Shown here: positions 53,701 through 64,000 of the stretch, piece after piece
Layout of the letters: every line of letters starts with the position of its first letter
Numbering within the stretch: the stretch's first letter is position 1
Origin: Bombus terrestris
Taxonomy: Eukaryota; Arthropoda; Insecta; Hymenoptera; Apidae
NCBI RefSeq assembly: GCF_910591885.1
Contig: NW_025963671.1
Span: 1-64,000 of the forward strand
Length of the DNA stretch: 64,000 nt
Reading direction: 5' to 3'
The notes under the pieces: model-generated
Told to the model about the DNA's origin: nothing
Database searches by the model: none
What the model saw: only the letters and a program-made list of their open reading frames with translations
Program-made: the position numbers and the translations under genes

Positions 53701-54060
53701 TCCCACGTTGTCCCACGGTGTCCAACGATGTCCAACGGTGTCCAGCGATGTCCAACGGTGTCCCACGTTGTCCAACGGTGTCCCACGTTGTCCAACGGTG
53801 TCCCACGTTGTCCCACGTTGTCCCACGTTGTCCCACGTTGTCCCACGATGTCCCACGTTGTCCCACGTTGTCCCACGTTGTCCCACGTTGTCCCACGTTG
53901 TCCCACGTTGTCCCACGTTGTCCCACGTTGTCCCACGGTGTCCAACGATGTCCAACGGTGTCCAACGGTGTCCCACGGTGTCCAACGGTGTCCCACGTTG
54001 TCCCACGTTGTCCCACGTTGTCCCACGTTGTCCCACGTTGTCCCACGTTGTCCAACGATG
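44701..54060. repeat. Array domain V
   Basis: The ccatgttg tag is absent. CCATGG dimers occur at 45301, 46011, 46541 and 47021 and then not again until 54091. Tags ccccacg (47711, 48781, 49301, 50431, 50551, 50991), cgatatccca (48758, 50408), cactatg (48531, 50181) and tcccgcg (several from 50511 to 53480) mark it. A segment at 45.7-46.1 kb repeats at 46.7-47.1 kb (offset 1010 bp). No genes. Confidence 0.7.
47341..51240. repeat. Higher-order repeat of about 1.6 kb
   Basis: Two consecutive copies run from about 47341 to 48930 and 48931 to 50510. Offsets are 1590 bp in the left part (tccctcg 47661 and 49251; ccccacg 47711 and 49301) and 1650 bp in the right part (caaagatg 48291 and 49941; cactatg 48531 and 50181; cgatatccca and ccccacg 48781 and 50431). 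The change means six extra A units in the second copy. A third, diverged copy starts near 50511, keeps the 90-bp spacing from ccccacg (50551) to ccagcg (50641), and fades by about 51240. Confidence 0.85.
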
Positions 54061-54920
54061 TCCAACGGTGTCCCACGTTTTCCCACGTTGTTCCATGGTT
54101 TCCCACGTTGTCCCACGTTGTCCCACGTTGTCCCACGGTGTCCAACGATGTCCAACGGTGTCCAACGGTGTCCAACGGTGTCCCACGTTGTCCCACGTTG
54201 TCCCACGTTGTCCCACGTTGTCCCACGTTTTCCCACGTTGTCCCACGTTGTCCCACGATGTCCCACGTTGTCCCACGGTGTCCAACGATGTCCAACGGTG
54301 TCCAACGGTGTCCAACGGTGTCCAACGGTGTCCCACGTTGTCCCACGTTGTCCCACGTTGTCCCACGGTGTCCAACGATGTCCAACGGTGTCCCACGTTT
54401 TCCCACGTTGTTCCATGGTTTCCCACGTTGTCCCACGTTGTCCCACGGTGTCCAACGATGTCCAACGGTGTCCAACGGTGTCCAACGGTGTCCAACGGTG
54501 TCCCACGTTGTCCCACGTTGTCCCGCGTTGTCCCACGTTGTCCCACGTTGTCCCACGATGTCCCACGTTGTCCCACGTTGTCCCACGTTGTCCCACGGTG
54601 TCCAACGATGTCCAACGGTGTCCCACGTTGTCCAACGGTGTCCCACGTTGTCCCACGTTGTCCCACGTTGTCCCACGTTGTCCCACGATGTCCCACGTTG
54701 TCCCACGTTGTCCCACGTTGTCCCACGTTGTCCCACGTTGTCCCACGTTGTCCCACGTTGTCCCACGTTGTCCCACGTTGTCCAACGATGTCCAACGGTG
54801 TCCAACGGTGTCCCACGGTGTCCAACGATGTCCCACGTTGTCCCACGTTGTCCCACGTTGTCCCACGTTGTCCCACGTTGTCCCACGTTGTCCCACGTTG
54901 TCCAACGATGTCCAACGGTG

Positions 54921-57900
54921 TCCCACGTTGTCCCACGTTGTTCCATGGTTTCCCACGTTGTCCCACGTTGTCCCACGTTGTCCCACGGTGTCCAACGATG
55001 TCCAACGGTGTCCAACGGTGTCCAACGGTGTCCAACGGTGTCCAACGGTGTCCCACGTTGTCCCACGTTGTCCCACGTTGTCCCACGGTGTCCAACGATG
55101 TCCAACGGTGTCCCACGTTGTCCCACGTTGTCCCACGTTGTCCCACGTTGTCCCACGTTGTCCCACGTTGTCCCACGTTGTCCCACGTTGTCCCACGTTG
55201 TCCCACGTTGTCCCACGGTGTCCAACGATGTCCAACGGTGTCCAGCGATGTCCAACGGTGTCCCACGTTGTCCCACGTTTTCCCACGTTGTCCCACGTTG
55301 TCCCACGGTGTCCAACGATGTCCAACGATGTCCAAAGGTGTCCCACGTTGTCCCACGTTGTTCCATGGTTTCCCACGTTGTCCCACGTTGTCCCACGTTG
55401 TCCCACGGTGTCCAACGATGTCCAACGGTGTCCAACGGTGTCCAACGGTGTCCAACGGTGTCCCACGTTGTCCCACGTTGTCCCACGTTGTCCCACGATG
55501 TCCCACGTTGTCCCACGTTGTCCCACGTTGTCCCACGTTGTCCCACGATGTCCCACGTTGTCCCACGTTGTCCCACGTTGTCCCACGTTGTCCGACGTTG
55601 TCCCACGTTGTCCCACGTTGTCCCACGTTGTCCCACGTTGTCCCACGTTGTCCCACGTTGTCCCACGGTGTCCAACGATGTCCAACGTTGTCCAACGGTG
55701 TCCCACGTTGTCCCACGTTGTCCCACGTTGTCCCACGTTGTCCCACGATGTCCCACGTTGTCCCACGTTGTCCCACGTTGTCCCACGTTGTCCCACGTTG
55801 TCCCACGTTGTCCCACGTTGTCCCACGTTGTCCCACGGTGTCCAACGATGTCCCACGTTGTCCCACGTTGTCCCACGTTGTCCCACGTTGTCCCACGATG
55901 TCCCACGTTGTCCCACGTTGTCCCACGTTGTCCCACGTTGTCCGACGTTGTCCCACGTTGTCCCACGTTGTCCCACGTTGTCCCACGATGTCCCACGTTG
56001 TCCCACGTTGTCCCACGTTGTCCCACGTTGTCCCACGATGTCCCACGTTGTCCCACGTTGTCCCACGTTGTCCCACGTTGTCCCACGGTGTCCAACGATG
56101 TCCAACGGTGTCCAACGGTGTCCCACGGTGTCCAACGGTGTCCCACGTTGTCCCACGTTGTCCCACGTTGTCCCACGTTGTCCCACGTTGTCCCACGATG
56201 TCCCACGTTGTCCCACGTTGTCCGACGTTGTCCCACGTTGTCCCACGTTGTCCCACGTTGTCCCACGGTGTCCAACGATGTCCAACGATGTCCAACGGTG
56301 TCCCACGTTGTCCAACGTTGTTCCATGGTTTCCCACGTTGTCCCACGTTGTCCCACGTTGTCCCACGGTGTCCAACGATGTCCAACGGTGTCCAACGGTG
56401 TCCAACGGTGTCCAACGGTGTCCCACGTTGTCCCACGTTGTCCCACGTTGTCCCACGTTGTCCCACGTTGTCCCACGTTGTCCCACGATGTCCCACGTTG
56501 TCCCACGTTGTCCCACGTTGTCCCACGTTGTCCCACGTTGTCCCACGGTGTCCAACGATGTCCAACTGTGTCCAACGGTGTCCCACGGTGTCCAACGGTG
56601 TCCCACGTTGTCCCACGTTGTCCCACGTTGTCCCACGTTGTCCCACGTTGTCCCACGTTGTCCCACGTTGTCCAACGATGTCCAACGGTGTCCCACGTTT
56701 TCCCACGTTGTTCCATGGTTTCCCACGTTGTCCCACGTTGTCCCACGTTGTCCCACGGTGTCCAACGATGTCCAACGGTGTCCAACGGTGTCCAACGGTG
56801 TCCAACGGTGTCCCACGTTGTCCCACGTTGTCCCACGTTGTCCCACGGTGTCCAACGATGTCCAACGGAGTCCCACGTTGTCCCACGTTGTCCCACGTTG
56901 TCCCACGTTGTCCCACGTTGTCCCACGATGTCCCACGTTCTCCCACGTTGTCCCACGTTGTCCCACGTTGTCCCACGTTGTCCCACGTTGTCCCACGTTG
57001 TCCCACGTTGTCCCACGGTGTCCAACGATGTCCAACGATGTCCAACGGTGTCCCACGTTGTCCCACGTTGTTCCATGGTTTCCCACGTTGTCCCACGTTG
57101 TCCCACGTTGTCCCACGGTGTCCAACGATGTCCAACGGTGTCCAACGGTGTCCAACGGTGTCCAACGGTGTCCCACGTTGTCCCACGTTGTCCCACGTTG
57201 TCCCACGTTGTCCCACGATGTCCCACGTTGTCCCACGTTGTCCCACGTTGTCCCACGATGTCCCACGTTGTCCCACGTTGTCCCACGTTGTCCCACGTTG
57301 TCCCACGATGTCCCACGTTGTCCCACGTTGTCCCACGTTGTCCCACGTTGTCCCACGGTGTCCAACGATGTCCAACGGTGTCCAACGGTGTCCCACGGTG
57401 TCCAACGGTGTCCCACGTTGTCCCACGTTGTCCCACGTTGTCCCACGTTGTCCCACGTTGTCCCACGATGTCCCACGTTGTCCCACGTTGTCCGACGTTG
57501 TCCCACGTTGTCCCACGTTGTCCCACGTTGTCCCACGGTGTCCAACGATGTCCAACGATGTCCAACGGTGTCCCACGTTGTCCAACGTTGTTCCATGGTT
57601 TCCCACGTTGTCCCACGTTGTCCCACGTTGTCCCACGGTGTCCAACGATGTCCAACGGTGTCCAACGGTGTCCAACGGTGTCCAACGGTGTCCCACGTTG
57701 TCCCACGTTGTCCCACGTTGTCCCACGTTGTCCCACGTTGTCCCACGATGTCCCACGTTGTCCCACGTTGTCCCACGTTGTCCCACGATGTCCCACGTTG
57801 TCCCACGTTGTCCCACGTTGTCCCACGTTGTCCCACGATGTCCCACGTTGTCCCACGTTGTCCCACGTTGTCCCACGTTGTCCGACGTTGTCCCACGTTG

Positions 57901-58770
57901 TCCCACGTTGTCCCACGTTGTCCCACGGTGTCCAACGATGTCCAACGATGTCCAACGGTGTCCCACGTTGTCCCACGTTGTTCCATGGTTTCCCACGTTG
58001 TCCCACGTTGTCCCACGTTGTCCCACGGTGTCCAACGATGTCCAACGGTGTCCAACGGTGTCCAACGGTGTCCAACGGTGTCCCACGTTGTCCCACGTTG
58101 TCCCACGTTGTCCCACGTTGTCCCACGTTGTCCCACGATGTCCCACGTTGTCCCACGTTGTCCCACGTTGTCCCACGATGTCCCACGTTGTCCCACGTTG
58201 TCCCACGTTGTCCCACGTTGTCCCACGATGTCCCACGTTGTCCCACGTTGTCCCACGTTGTCCCACGTTGTCCCACGGTGTCCAACGATGTCCAACGGTG
58301 TCCAACGGTGTCCCACGGTGTCCAACGGTGTCCCACGTTGTCCCACGTTGTCCCACGTTGTCCCACGTTGTCCCACGTTGTCCCACGATGTCCCACGTTG
58401 TCCCACGTTGTCCCACGTTGTCCCACGTTGTCCCACGGAGTCCAACGATGTCCAACGGTGTCCAACGGTGTCCAACGGTGTCCAACGATGTTCAACGATG
58501 TCCAACGATGTCCAACGGTGTCCAACGATGTCCAACGATGTCCAACGGTGTCCCACGATGTCCAACGATGTCCAACGATGTCCAACGGTGTCCAACGATG
58601 TCCAACGGTGTCCAACGATGTCCAACGATGTCCAACGGTGTCCCACGATGTCCAACGATGTCCAACGATGTCCAACGGTGTCCAACGGTGTCCAACGGTG
58701 TCCCACGGTGTCCAACGGTGTCCCACGTTGTCCCACGTTGTCCCACGTTGTCCCACGTTGTCCCACGATG
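54921..58770. repeat. 3.85-kb duplicated block, copy 1
   Basis: This block matches 60151-64000. The offset is 5230 bp from the left edge to about 56310, 5220 bp to about 57170, and 5280 bp to the end. The changes are a one-unit loss in copy 2 and a gain of six units near 62391-62450. Shared tags include the five-B cassette after the dimer at 54941, ccaaagg (55331 and 60561), caactgtg (56561 and 61781), cggagtcc (58431 and 63711) and ttcaacg (58491 and 63771). Internal repeats with offsets of about 910-920 and 1270 bp also exist within the block. Confidence 0.9.
58431..58730. repeat. Island of B and C units without canonical runs
   Basis: About 30 consecutive units are almost all B, C, D or E, with a single ttcaacgatg. 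Canonical A units are absent, although they dominate everywhere else. A shorter stretch of the same kind follows at 58781-58870. Because these units end in ccaa, the - strand has GG rather than GGG at most positions. The island is copied at 63711-64000. Confidence 0.85.
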
Positions 58771-60150
58771 TCCCACGTTGTCCAACGGTGTCCAACGGTG
58801 TCCAACGATGTCCAACGATGTCCAACGGTGTCCCACGATGTCCAACGATGTCCAACGATGTCCAACGGTGTCCCACGTTGTCCCACGTTGTCCCACGTTG
58901 TCCCACGTTGTCCCACGTTGTCCCACGGTGTCCAACGATGTCCAACGGTGTCCCACGTTGTCCAACGGTGTCCCACGTTGTCCCACGTTGTCCCACGTTG
59001 TCCCACGTTGTCCCACGTTGTCCCACGTTGTCCCACGTTGTCCCACGTTGTCCCACGTTGTCCCACGTTGTCCCACGTTGTCCCACGTTGTCCCACGTTG
59101 TCCCACGTTGTCCCACGTTGTCCCACGGTGTCCAACGATGTCCAACTGTGTCCAACGGTGTCCCACGGTGTCCAACGGTGTCCCACGTTGTCCCACGTTG
59201 TCCCACGTTGTCCCACGTTGTCCCACGTTGTCCCACGTTGTCCCACGTTGTCCCACGTTGTCCAACGATGTCCAACGGTGTCCCACGTTTTCCCACGTTG
59301 TTCCATGGTTTCCCACGTTTTCCCACGTTGTCCCACGTTGTCCCACGGTGTCCAACGATGTCCAACGGTGTCCAACGGTGTCCAACGGTGTCCAACGGTG
59401 TCCCACGTTGTCCCACGTTGTCCCACGTTGTCCCACGGTGTCCAACGATGTCCAACGGAGTCCCACGTTGTCCCACGTTGTCCCACGTTGTCCCACGTTG
59501 TCCCACGTTGTCCCACGCTGTCCCACGTTCTCCCACGTTGTCCCACGTTGTCCCACGTTGTCCCACGTTGTCCCACGTTGTCCCACGTTGTCCCACGTTG
59601 TCCCACGTTGTCCCACGTTGTCCCACGTTGTCCCACGTTGTCCCACGTTGTCCCACGTTGTCCCACGTTGTCCCACGGTGTCCAACGGTGTCCTACGATG
59701 TCCCACGTTGTCCCACGTTGTCCCACGTTGTCCCACGTTGTCCCACGATGTCCCACGTTGTCCCACGTTGTCCCACGTTGTCCCACGTTGTCCCACGTTG
59801 TCCCACGTTGTCCAACGATGTCCAACGGTGTCCCACGTTTTCCCACGTTGTTCCATGGTTTCCCACGTTGTCCCACGTTGTCCCACGTTGTCCCACGGTG
59901 TCCAACGATGTCCAACGGTGTCCAACGGTGTCCAACGGTGTCCAACGGTGTCCCACGTTGTCCCACGTTGTCCCACGTTGTCCCACGGTGTCCAACGATG
60001 TCCAACGGTGTCCCACGTTGTCCCACGTTGTCCCACGTTGTCCCACGTTGTCCCACGTTGTCCCACGATGTCCCACGTTCTCCCACGTTGTCCCACGTTG
60101 TCCCACGTTGTCCCACGTTGTCCCACGTTGTCCCACGTTGTCCCACGTTG

Positions 60151-63100
60151 TCCCACGTTGTCCCACGTTGTTCCATGGTTTCCCACGTTGTCCCACGTTG
60201 TCCCACGTTGTCCCACGGTGTCCAACGATGTCCAACGGTGTCCAACGGTGTCCAACGGTGTCCAACGGTGTCCAACGGTGTCCCACGTTGTCCCACGTTG
60301 TCCCACGTTGTCCCACGGTGTCCAACGATGTCCAACGGTGTCCCACGTTGTCCCACGTTGTCCCACGTTGTCCCACGTTGTCCCACGTTGTCCCACGTTG
60401 TCCCACGTTGTCCCACGTTGTCCCACGTTGTCCCACGTTGTCCCACGGTGTCCAACGATGTCCAACGGTGTCCAGCGATGTCCAACGGTGTCCCACGTTG
60501 TCCCACGTTTTCCCACGTTGTCCCACGTTGTCCCACGGTGTCCAACGATGTCCAACGATGTCCAAAGGTGTCCCACGTTGTCCCACGTTGTTCCATGGTT
60601 TCCCACGTTGTCCCACGTTGTCCCACGTTGTCCCACGGTGTCCAACGATGTCCAACGGTGTCCAACGGTGTCCAACGGTGTCCAACGGTGTCCCACGTTG
60701 TCCCACGTTGTCCCACGTTGTCCCACGATGTCCCACGTTGTCCCACGTTGTCCCACGTTGTCCCACGTTGTCCCACGATGTCCCACGTTGTCCCACGTTG
60801 TCCCACGTTGTCCCACGTTGTCCGACGTTGTCCCACGTTGTCCCACGTTGTCCCACGTTGTCCCACGTTGTCCCACGTTGTCCCACGTTGTCCCACGGTG
60901 TCCAACGATGTCCAACGTTGTCCAACGGTGTCCCACGTTGTCCCACGTTGTCCCACGTTGTCCCACGTTGTCCCACGATGTCCCACGTTGTCCCACGTTG
61001 TCCCACGTTGTCCCACGTTGTCCCACGTTGTCCCACGTTGTCCCACGTTGTCCCACGTTGTCCCACGGTGTCCAACGATGTCCCACGTTGTCCCACGTTG
61101 TCCCACGTTGTCCCACGTTGTCCCACGATGTCCCACGTTGTCCCACGTTGTCCCACGTTGTCCCACGTTGTCCGACGTTGTCCCACGTTGTCCCACGTTG
61201 TCCCACGTTGTCCCACGATGTCCCACGTTGTCCCACGTTGTCCCACGTTGTCCCACGTTGTCCCACGATGTCCCACGTTGTCCCACGTTGTCCCACGTTG
61301 TCCCACGTTGTCCCACGGTGTCCAACGATGTCCAACGGTGTCCAACGGTGTCCCACGGTGTCCAACGGTGTCCCACGTTGTCCCACGTTGTCCCACGTTG
61401 TCCCACGTTGTCCCACGTTGTCCCACGATGTCCCACGTTGTCCCACGTTGTCCGACGTTGTCCCACGTTGTCCCACGTTGTCCCACGTTGTCCCACGGTG
61501 TCCAACGATGTCCAACGATGTCCAACGGTGTCCCACGTTGTTCCATGGTTTCCCACGTTGTCCCACGTTGTCCCACGTTGTCCCACGGTGTCCAACGATG
61601 TCCAACGGTGTCCAACGGTGTCCAACGGTGTCCAACGGTGTCCCACGTTGTCCCACGTTGTCCCACGTTGTCCCACGTTGTCCCACGTTGTCCCACGTTG
61701 TCCCACGATGTCCCACGTTGTCCCACGTTGTCCCACGTTGTCCCACGTTGTCCCACGTTGTCCCACGGTGTCCAACGATGTCCAACTGTGTCCAACGGTG
61801 TCCCACGGTGTCCAACGGTGTCCCACGTTGTCCCACGTTGTCCCACGTTGTCCCACGTTGTCCCACGTTGTCCCACGTTGTCCCACGTTGTCCAACGATG
61901 TCCAACGGTGTCCCACGTTTTCCCACGTTGTTCCATGGTTTCCCACGTTGTCCCACGTTGTCCCACGTTGTCCCACGGTGTCCAACGATGTCCAACGGTG
62001 TCCAACGGTGTCCAACGGTGTCCAACGGTGTCCCACGTTGTCCCACGTTGTCCCACGTTGTCCCACGGTGTCCAACGATGTCCAACGGAGTCCCACGTTG
62101 TCCCACGTTGTCCCACGTTGTCCCACGTTGTCCCACGTTGTCCCACGATGTCCCACGTTCTCCCACGTTGTCCCACGTTGTCCCACGTTGTCCCACGTTG
62201 TCCCACGTTGTCCCACGTTGTCCCACGTTGTCCCACGGTGTCCAACGATGTCCAACGATGTCCAACGGTGTCCCACGTTGTCCCACGTTGTTCCATGGTT
62301 TCCCACGTTGTCCCACGTTGTCCCACGTTGTCCCACGGTGTCCAACGATGTCCAACGGTGTCCAACGGTGTCCAACGGTGTCCAACGGTGTCCCACGGTG
62401 TCCAACGGTGTCCCACGTTGTCCCACGTTGTCCCACGTTGTCCCACGTTGTCCCACGTTGTCCCACGTTGTCCCACGTTGTCCCACGTTGTCCCACGATG
62501 TCCCACGTTGTCCCACGTTGTCCCACGTTGTCCCACGATGTCCCACGTTGTCCCACGTTGTCCCACGTTGTCCCACGTTGTCCCACGATGTCCCACGTTG
62601 TCCCACGTTGTCCCACGTTGTCCCACGTTGTCCCACGGTGTCCAACGATGTCCAACGGTGTCCAACGGTGTCCCACGGTGTCCAACGGTGTCCCACGTTG
62701 TCCCACGTTGTCCCACGTTGTCCCACGTTGTCCCACGTTGTCCCACGATGTCCCACGTTGTCCCACGTTGTCCGACGTTGTCCCACGTTGTCCCACGTTG
62801 TCCCACGTTGTCCCACGGTGTCCAACGATGTCCAACGATGTCCAACGGTGTCCCACGTTGTCCAACGTTGTTCCATGGTTTCCCACGTTGTCCCACGTTG
62901 TCCCACGTTGTCCCACGGTGTCCAACGATGTCCAACGGTGTCCAACGGTGTCCAACGGTGTCCAACGGTGTCCCACGTTGTCCCACGTTGTCCCACGTTG
63001 TCCCACGTTGTCCCACGTTGTCCCACGATGTCCCACGTTGTCCCACGTTGTCCCACGTTGTCCCACGATGTCCCACGTTGTCCCACGTTGTCCCACGTTG

Positions 63101-64000
63101 TCCCACGTTGTCCCACGATGTCCCACGTTGTCCCACGTTGTCCCACGTTGTCCCACGTTGTCCGACGTTGTCCCACGTTGTCCCACGTTGTCCCACGTTG
63201 TCCCACGGTGTCCAACGATGTCCAACGATGTCCAACGGTGTCCCACGTTGTCCCACGTTGTTCCATGGTTTCCCACGTTGTCCCACGTTGTCCCACGTTG
63301 TCCCACGGTGTCCAACGATGTCCAACGGTGTCCAACGGTGTCCAACGGTGTCCAACGGTGTCCCACGTTGTCCCACGTTGTCCCACGTTGTCCCACGTTG
63401 TCCCACGTTGTCCCACGATGTCCCACGTTGTCCCACGTTGTCCCACGTTGTCCCACGATGTCCCACGTTGTCCCACGTTGTCCCACGTTGTCCCACGTTG
63501 TCCCACGATGTCCCACGTTGTCCCACGTTGTCCCACGTTGTCCCACGTTGTCCCACGGTGTCCAACGATGTCCAACGGTGTCCAACGGTGTCCCACGGTG
63601 TCCAACGGTGTCCCACGTTGTCCCACGTTGTCCCACGTTGTCCCACGTTGTCCCACGTTGTCCCACGATGTCCCACGTTGTCCCACGTTGTCCCACGTTG
63701 TCCCACGTTGTCCCACGGAGTCCAACGATGTCCAACGGTGTCCAACGGTGTCCAACGGTGTCCAACGATGTTCAACGATGTCCAACGATGTCCAACGGTG
63801 TCCAACGATGTCCAACGATGTCCAACGGTGTCCCACGATGTCCAACGATGTCCAACGATGTCCAACGGTGTCCAACGATGTCCAACGGTGTCCAACGATG
63901 TCCAACGATGTCCAACGGTGTCCCACGATGTCCAACGATGTCCAACGATGTCCAACGGTGTCCAACGGTGTCCAACGGTGTCCCACGGTGTCCAACGGTG
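60151..64000. repeat. 3.85-kb duplicated block, copy 2
   Basis: Second copy of 54921-58770, cut by the window end. Left of 60151 the unit order stops matching, so this edge is a real junction. The right edge is not visible. Confidence 0.9.
63711..64000. repeat. Second copy of the B/C island
   Basis: Unit-for-unit match to 58431-58720, including cggagtcc at the left and the single ttcaacg unit at 63771. It continues past the window. Confidence 0.85.

Larger units (their letters stand above)
1..64000. repeat. Decamer satellite array, unit cgttgtccca
   Basis: The whole window is a head-to-tail array of a 10-bp unit, always in the same orientation. The canonical unit A is 60% G+C with one CpG. 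The + strand is 70% pyrimidine and has C in excess of G (4 to 2). Canonical runs reach 18 units, for example 381-560. They are broken by short blocks of variants B-F, which differ at base 3 (t/g/a) and base 9 (c/a). Apart from one indel-rich patch near the start, the 10-bp register slips only five times. No single-copy sequence is present, so both array edges lie outside. This is a eukaryotic-type satellite or giant minisatellite by structure; the family and species cannot be named from the sequence alone. No gene is supported in any part of it. Confidence 0.98.
54061..64000. repeat. Array domain VI, rich in CCATGG dimers
   Basis: About 18 dimers return in 9 kb (54091, 54411, 54941, 55361, 56321, 56711, 57071, 57591, 57971, 59301, 59851, 60171, 60591, 61541, 61931, 62291, 62871, 63261). 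Tags limited to or concentrated here are ccaaagg (55331, 60561), caactgtg (56561, 59141, 61781), cggagtcc (56861, 58431, 59451, 62081, 63711) and cgttctccca (56931, 59521, 60071, 62151). Cassette order resembles domain I, but the tags differ. No genes; the array runs off the window end. Confidence 0.75.

Noticed and set aside
58431..58730. Remnant of a gene or transposon interrupting the array
   Set aside because: The odd-looking stretch is made of the same decamer in its B-E variants, with only one extra substitution.
40383..63995. Open reading frame of 7,870 codons on the - strand, possible repeat-rich surface or structural protein
   Set aside because: Same cause as on the + strand. It ends at a cctacg variant and its repeat is just the reverse-strand reading of the satellite unit.
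1..64000. CRISPR array
   Set aside because: There are no unique spacers between repeats; the units abut directly with a 10-bp period.
1..64000. Telomeric repeat
   Set aside because: A 10-bp unit with a CpG and no TTAGGG-like core does not match any telomere repeat I know, and no terminal structure is visible.
1..64000. CENP-B box as evidence for a centromere
   Set aside because: The pattern TTCG, four bases, A, two bases, CGGG was not found in either orientation. The single ttcg near 46252 lacks the second half.

Overview
The window is one uninterrupted tandem array of about 6,400 copies of a 10-bp unit. Written on the + strand the commonest unit is cgttgtccca; on the - strand it is tgggacaacg. 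I see no non-repetitive DNA, gene, RNA gene, transposon, CRISPR array or conventional regulatory site anywhere in the 64 kb. Homogeneous decamer arrays of this length are typical of eukaryotic satellite or large minisatellite DNA (centromeric, subtelomeric, sex-chromosome or other heterochromatic blocks) and I know of no bacterial or viral counterpart. The sequence alone does not identify the species or the chromosomal position, because neither array edge is in the window.

Shorthand used below for the main units: A = cgttgtccca, B = cggtgtccaa, C = cgatgtccaa, D = cgatgtccca, E = cggtgtccca, F = cgttgtccaa. Nearly all variation lies at two places in the unit: base 3 (t, g or a) and base 9 (c or a). 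Rare one-base variants act as tags of ancestry. A 20-bp dimer, cgttgttccatggtttccca, carries a CCATGG site and occurs about 58 times by eye. Very long open reading frames cross the array on both strands. They exist only because the unit has no stop codon in any frame and 10 is not a multiple of 3, so all three frames cycle through the same 10 residues (SHVVPRCPTL on +, GQRGTTWDNV on -). I do not call any of them a gene.

Layout by tag content. Domain I (1-10420) is rich in the CCATGG dimer and contains a patch of 14 one-base indels at 761-1571. Domain II (10421-17790) has few dimers, three identical 180-bp modules and a 1.1-kb duplication. Domain III (17791-27030) has no dimers and holds a repeat of about 2.1 kb tagged by caatgatg. 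Domain IV (27031-44700) is tagged by ccatgttg and cctacg and contains a 3.53-kb direct tandem duplication with further partial copies. Domain V (44701-54060) contains a higher-order repeat of about 1.6 kb. Domain VI (54061-64000) is again dimer-rich and carries two near-identical copies, each about 3.85 kb, spaced 5.2-5.3 kb apart; the second runs off the window end.

The array therefore has three nested scales: the 10-bp unit, cassettes of 15-18 units, and duplicated blocks of 0.5-3.9 kb. This is the pattern expected from repeated unequal exchange or replication-based amplification with local homogenisation. Properties of the unit that could matter biologically are one CpG in nearly every unit, a regular G3N7 spacing on the - strand that meets the loose G-quadruplex rule, a strong strand asymmetry, and a period close to the DNA helical repeat. 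I found no evidence of an encoded biochemical system.
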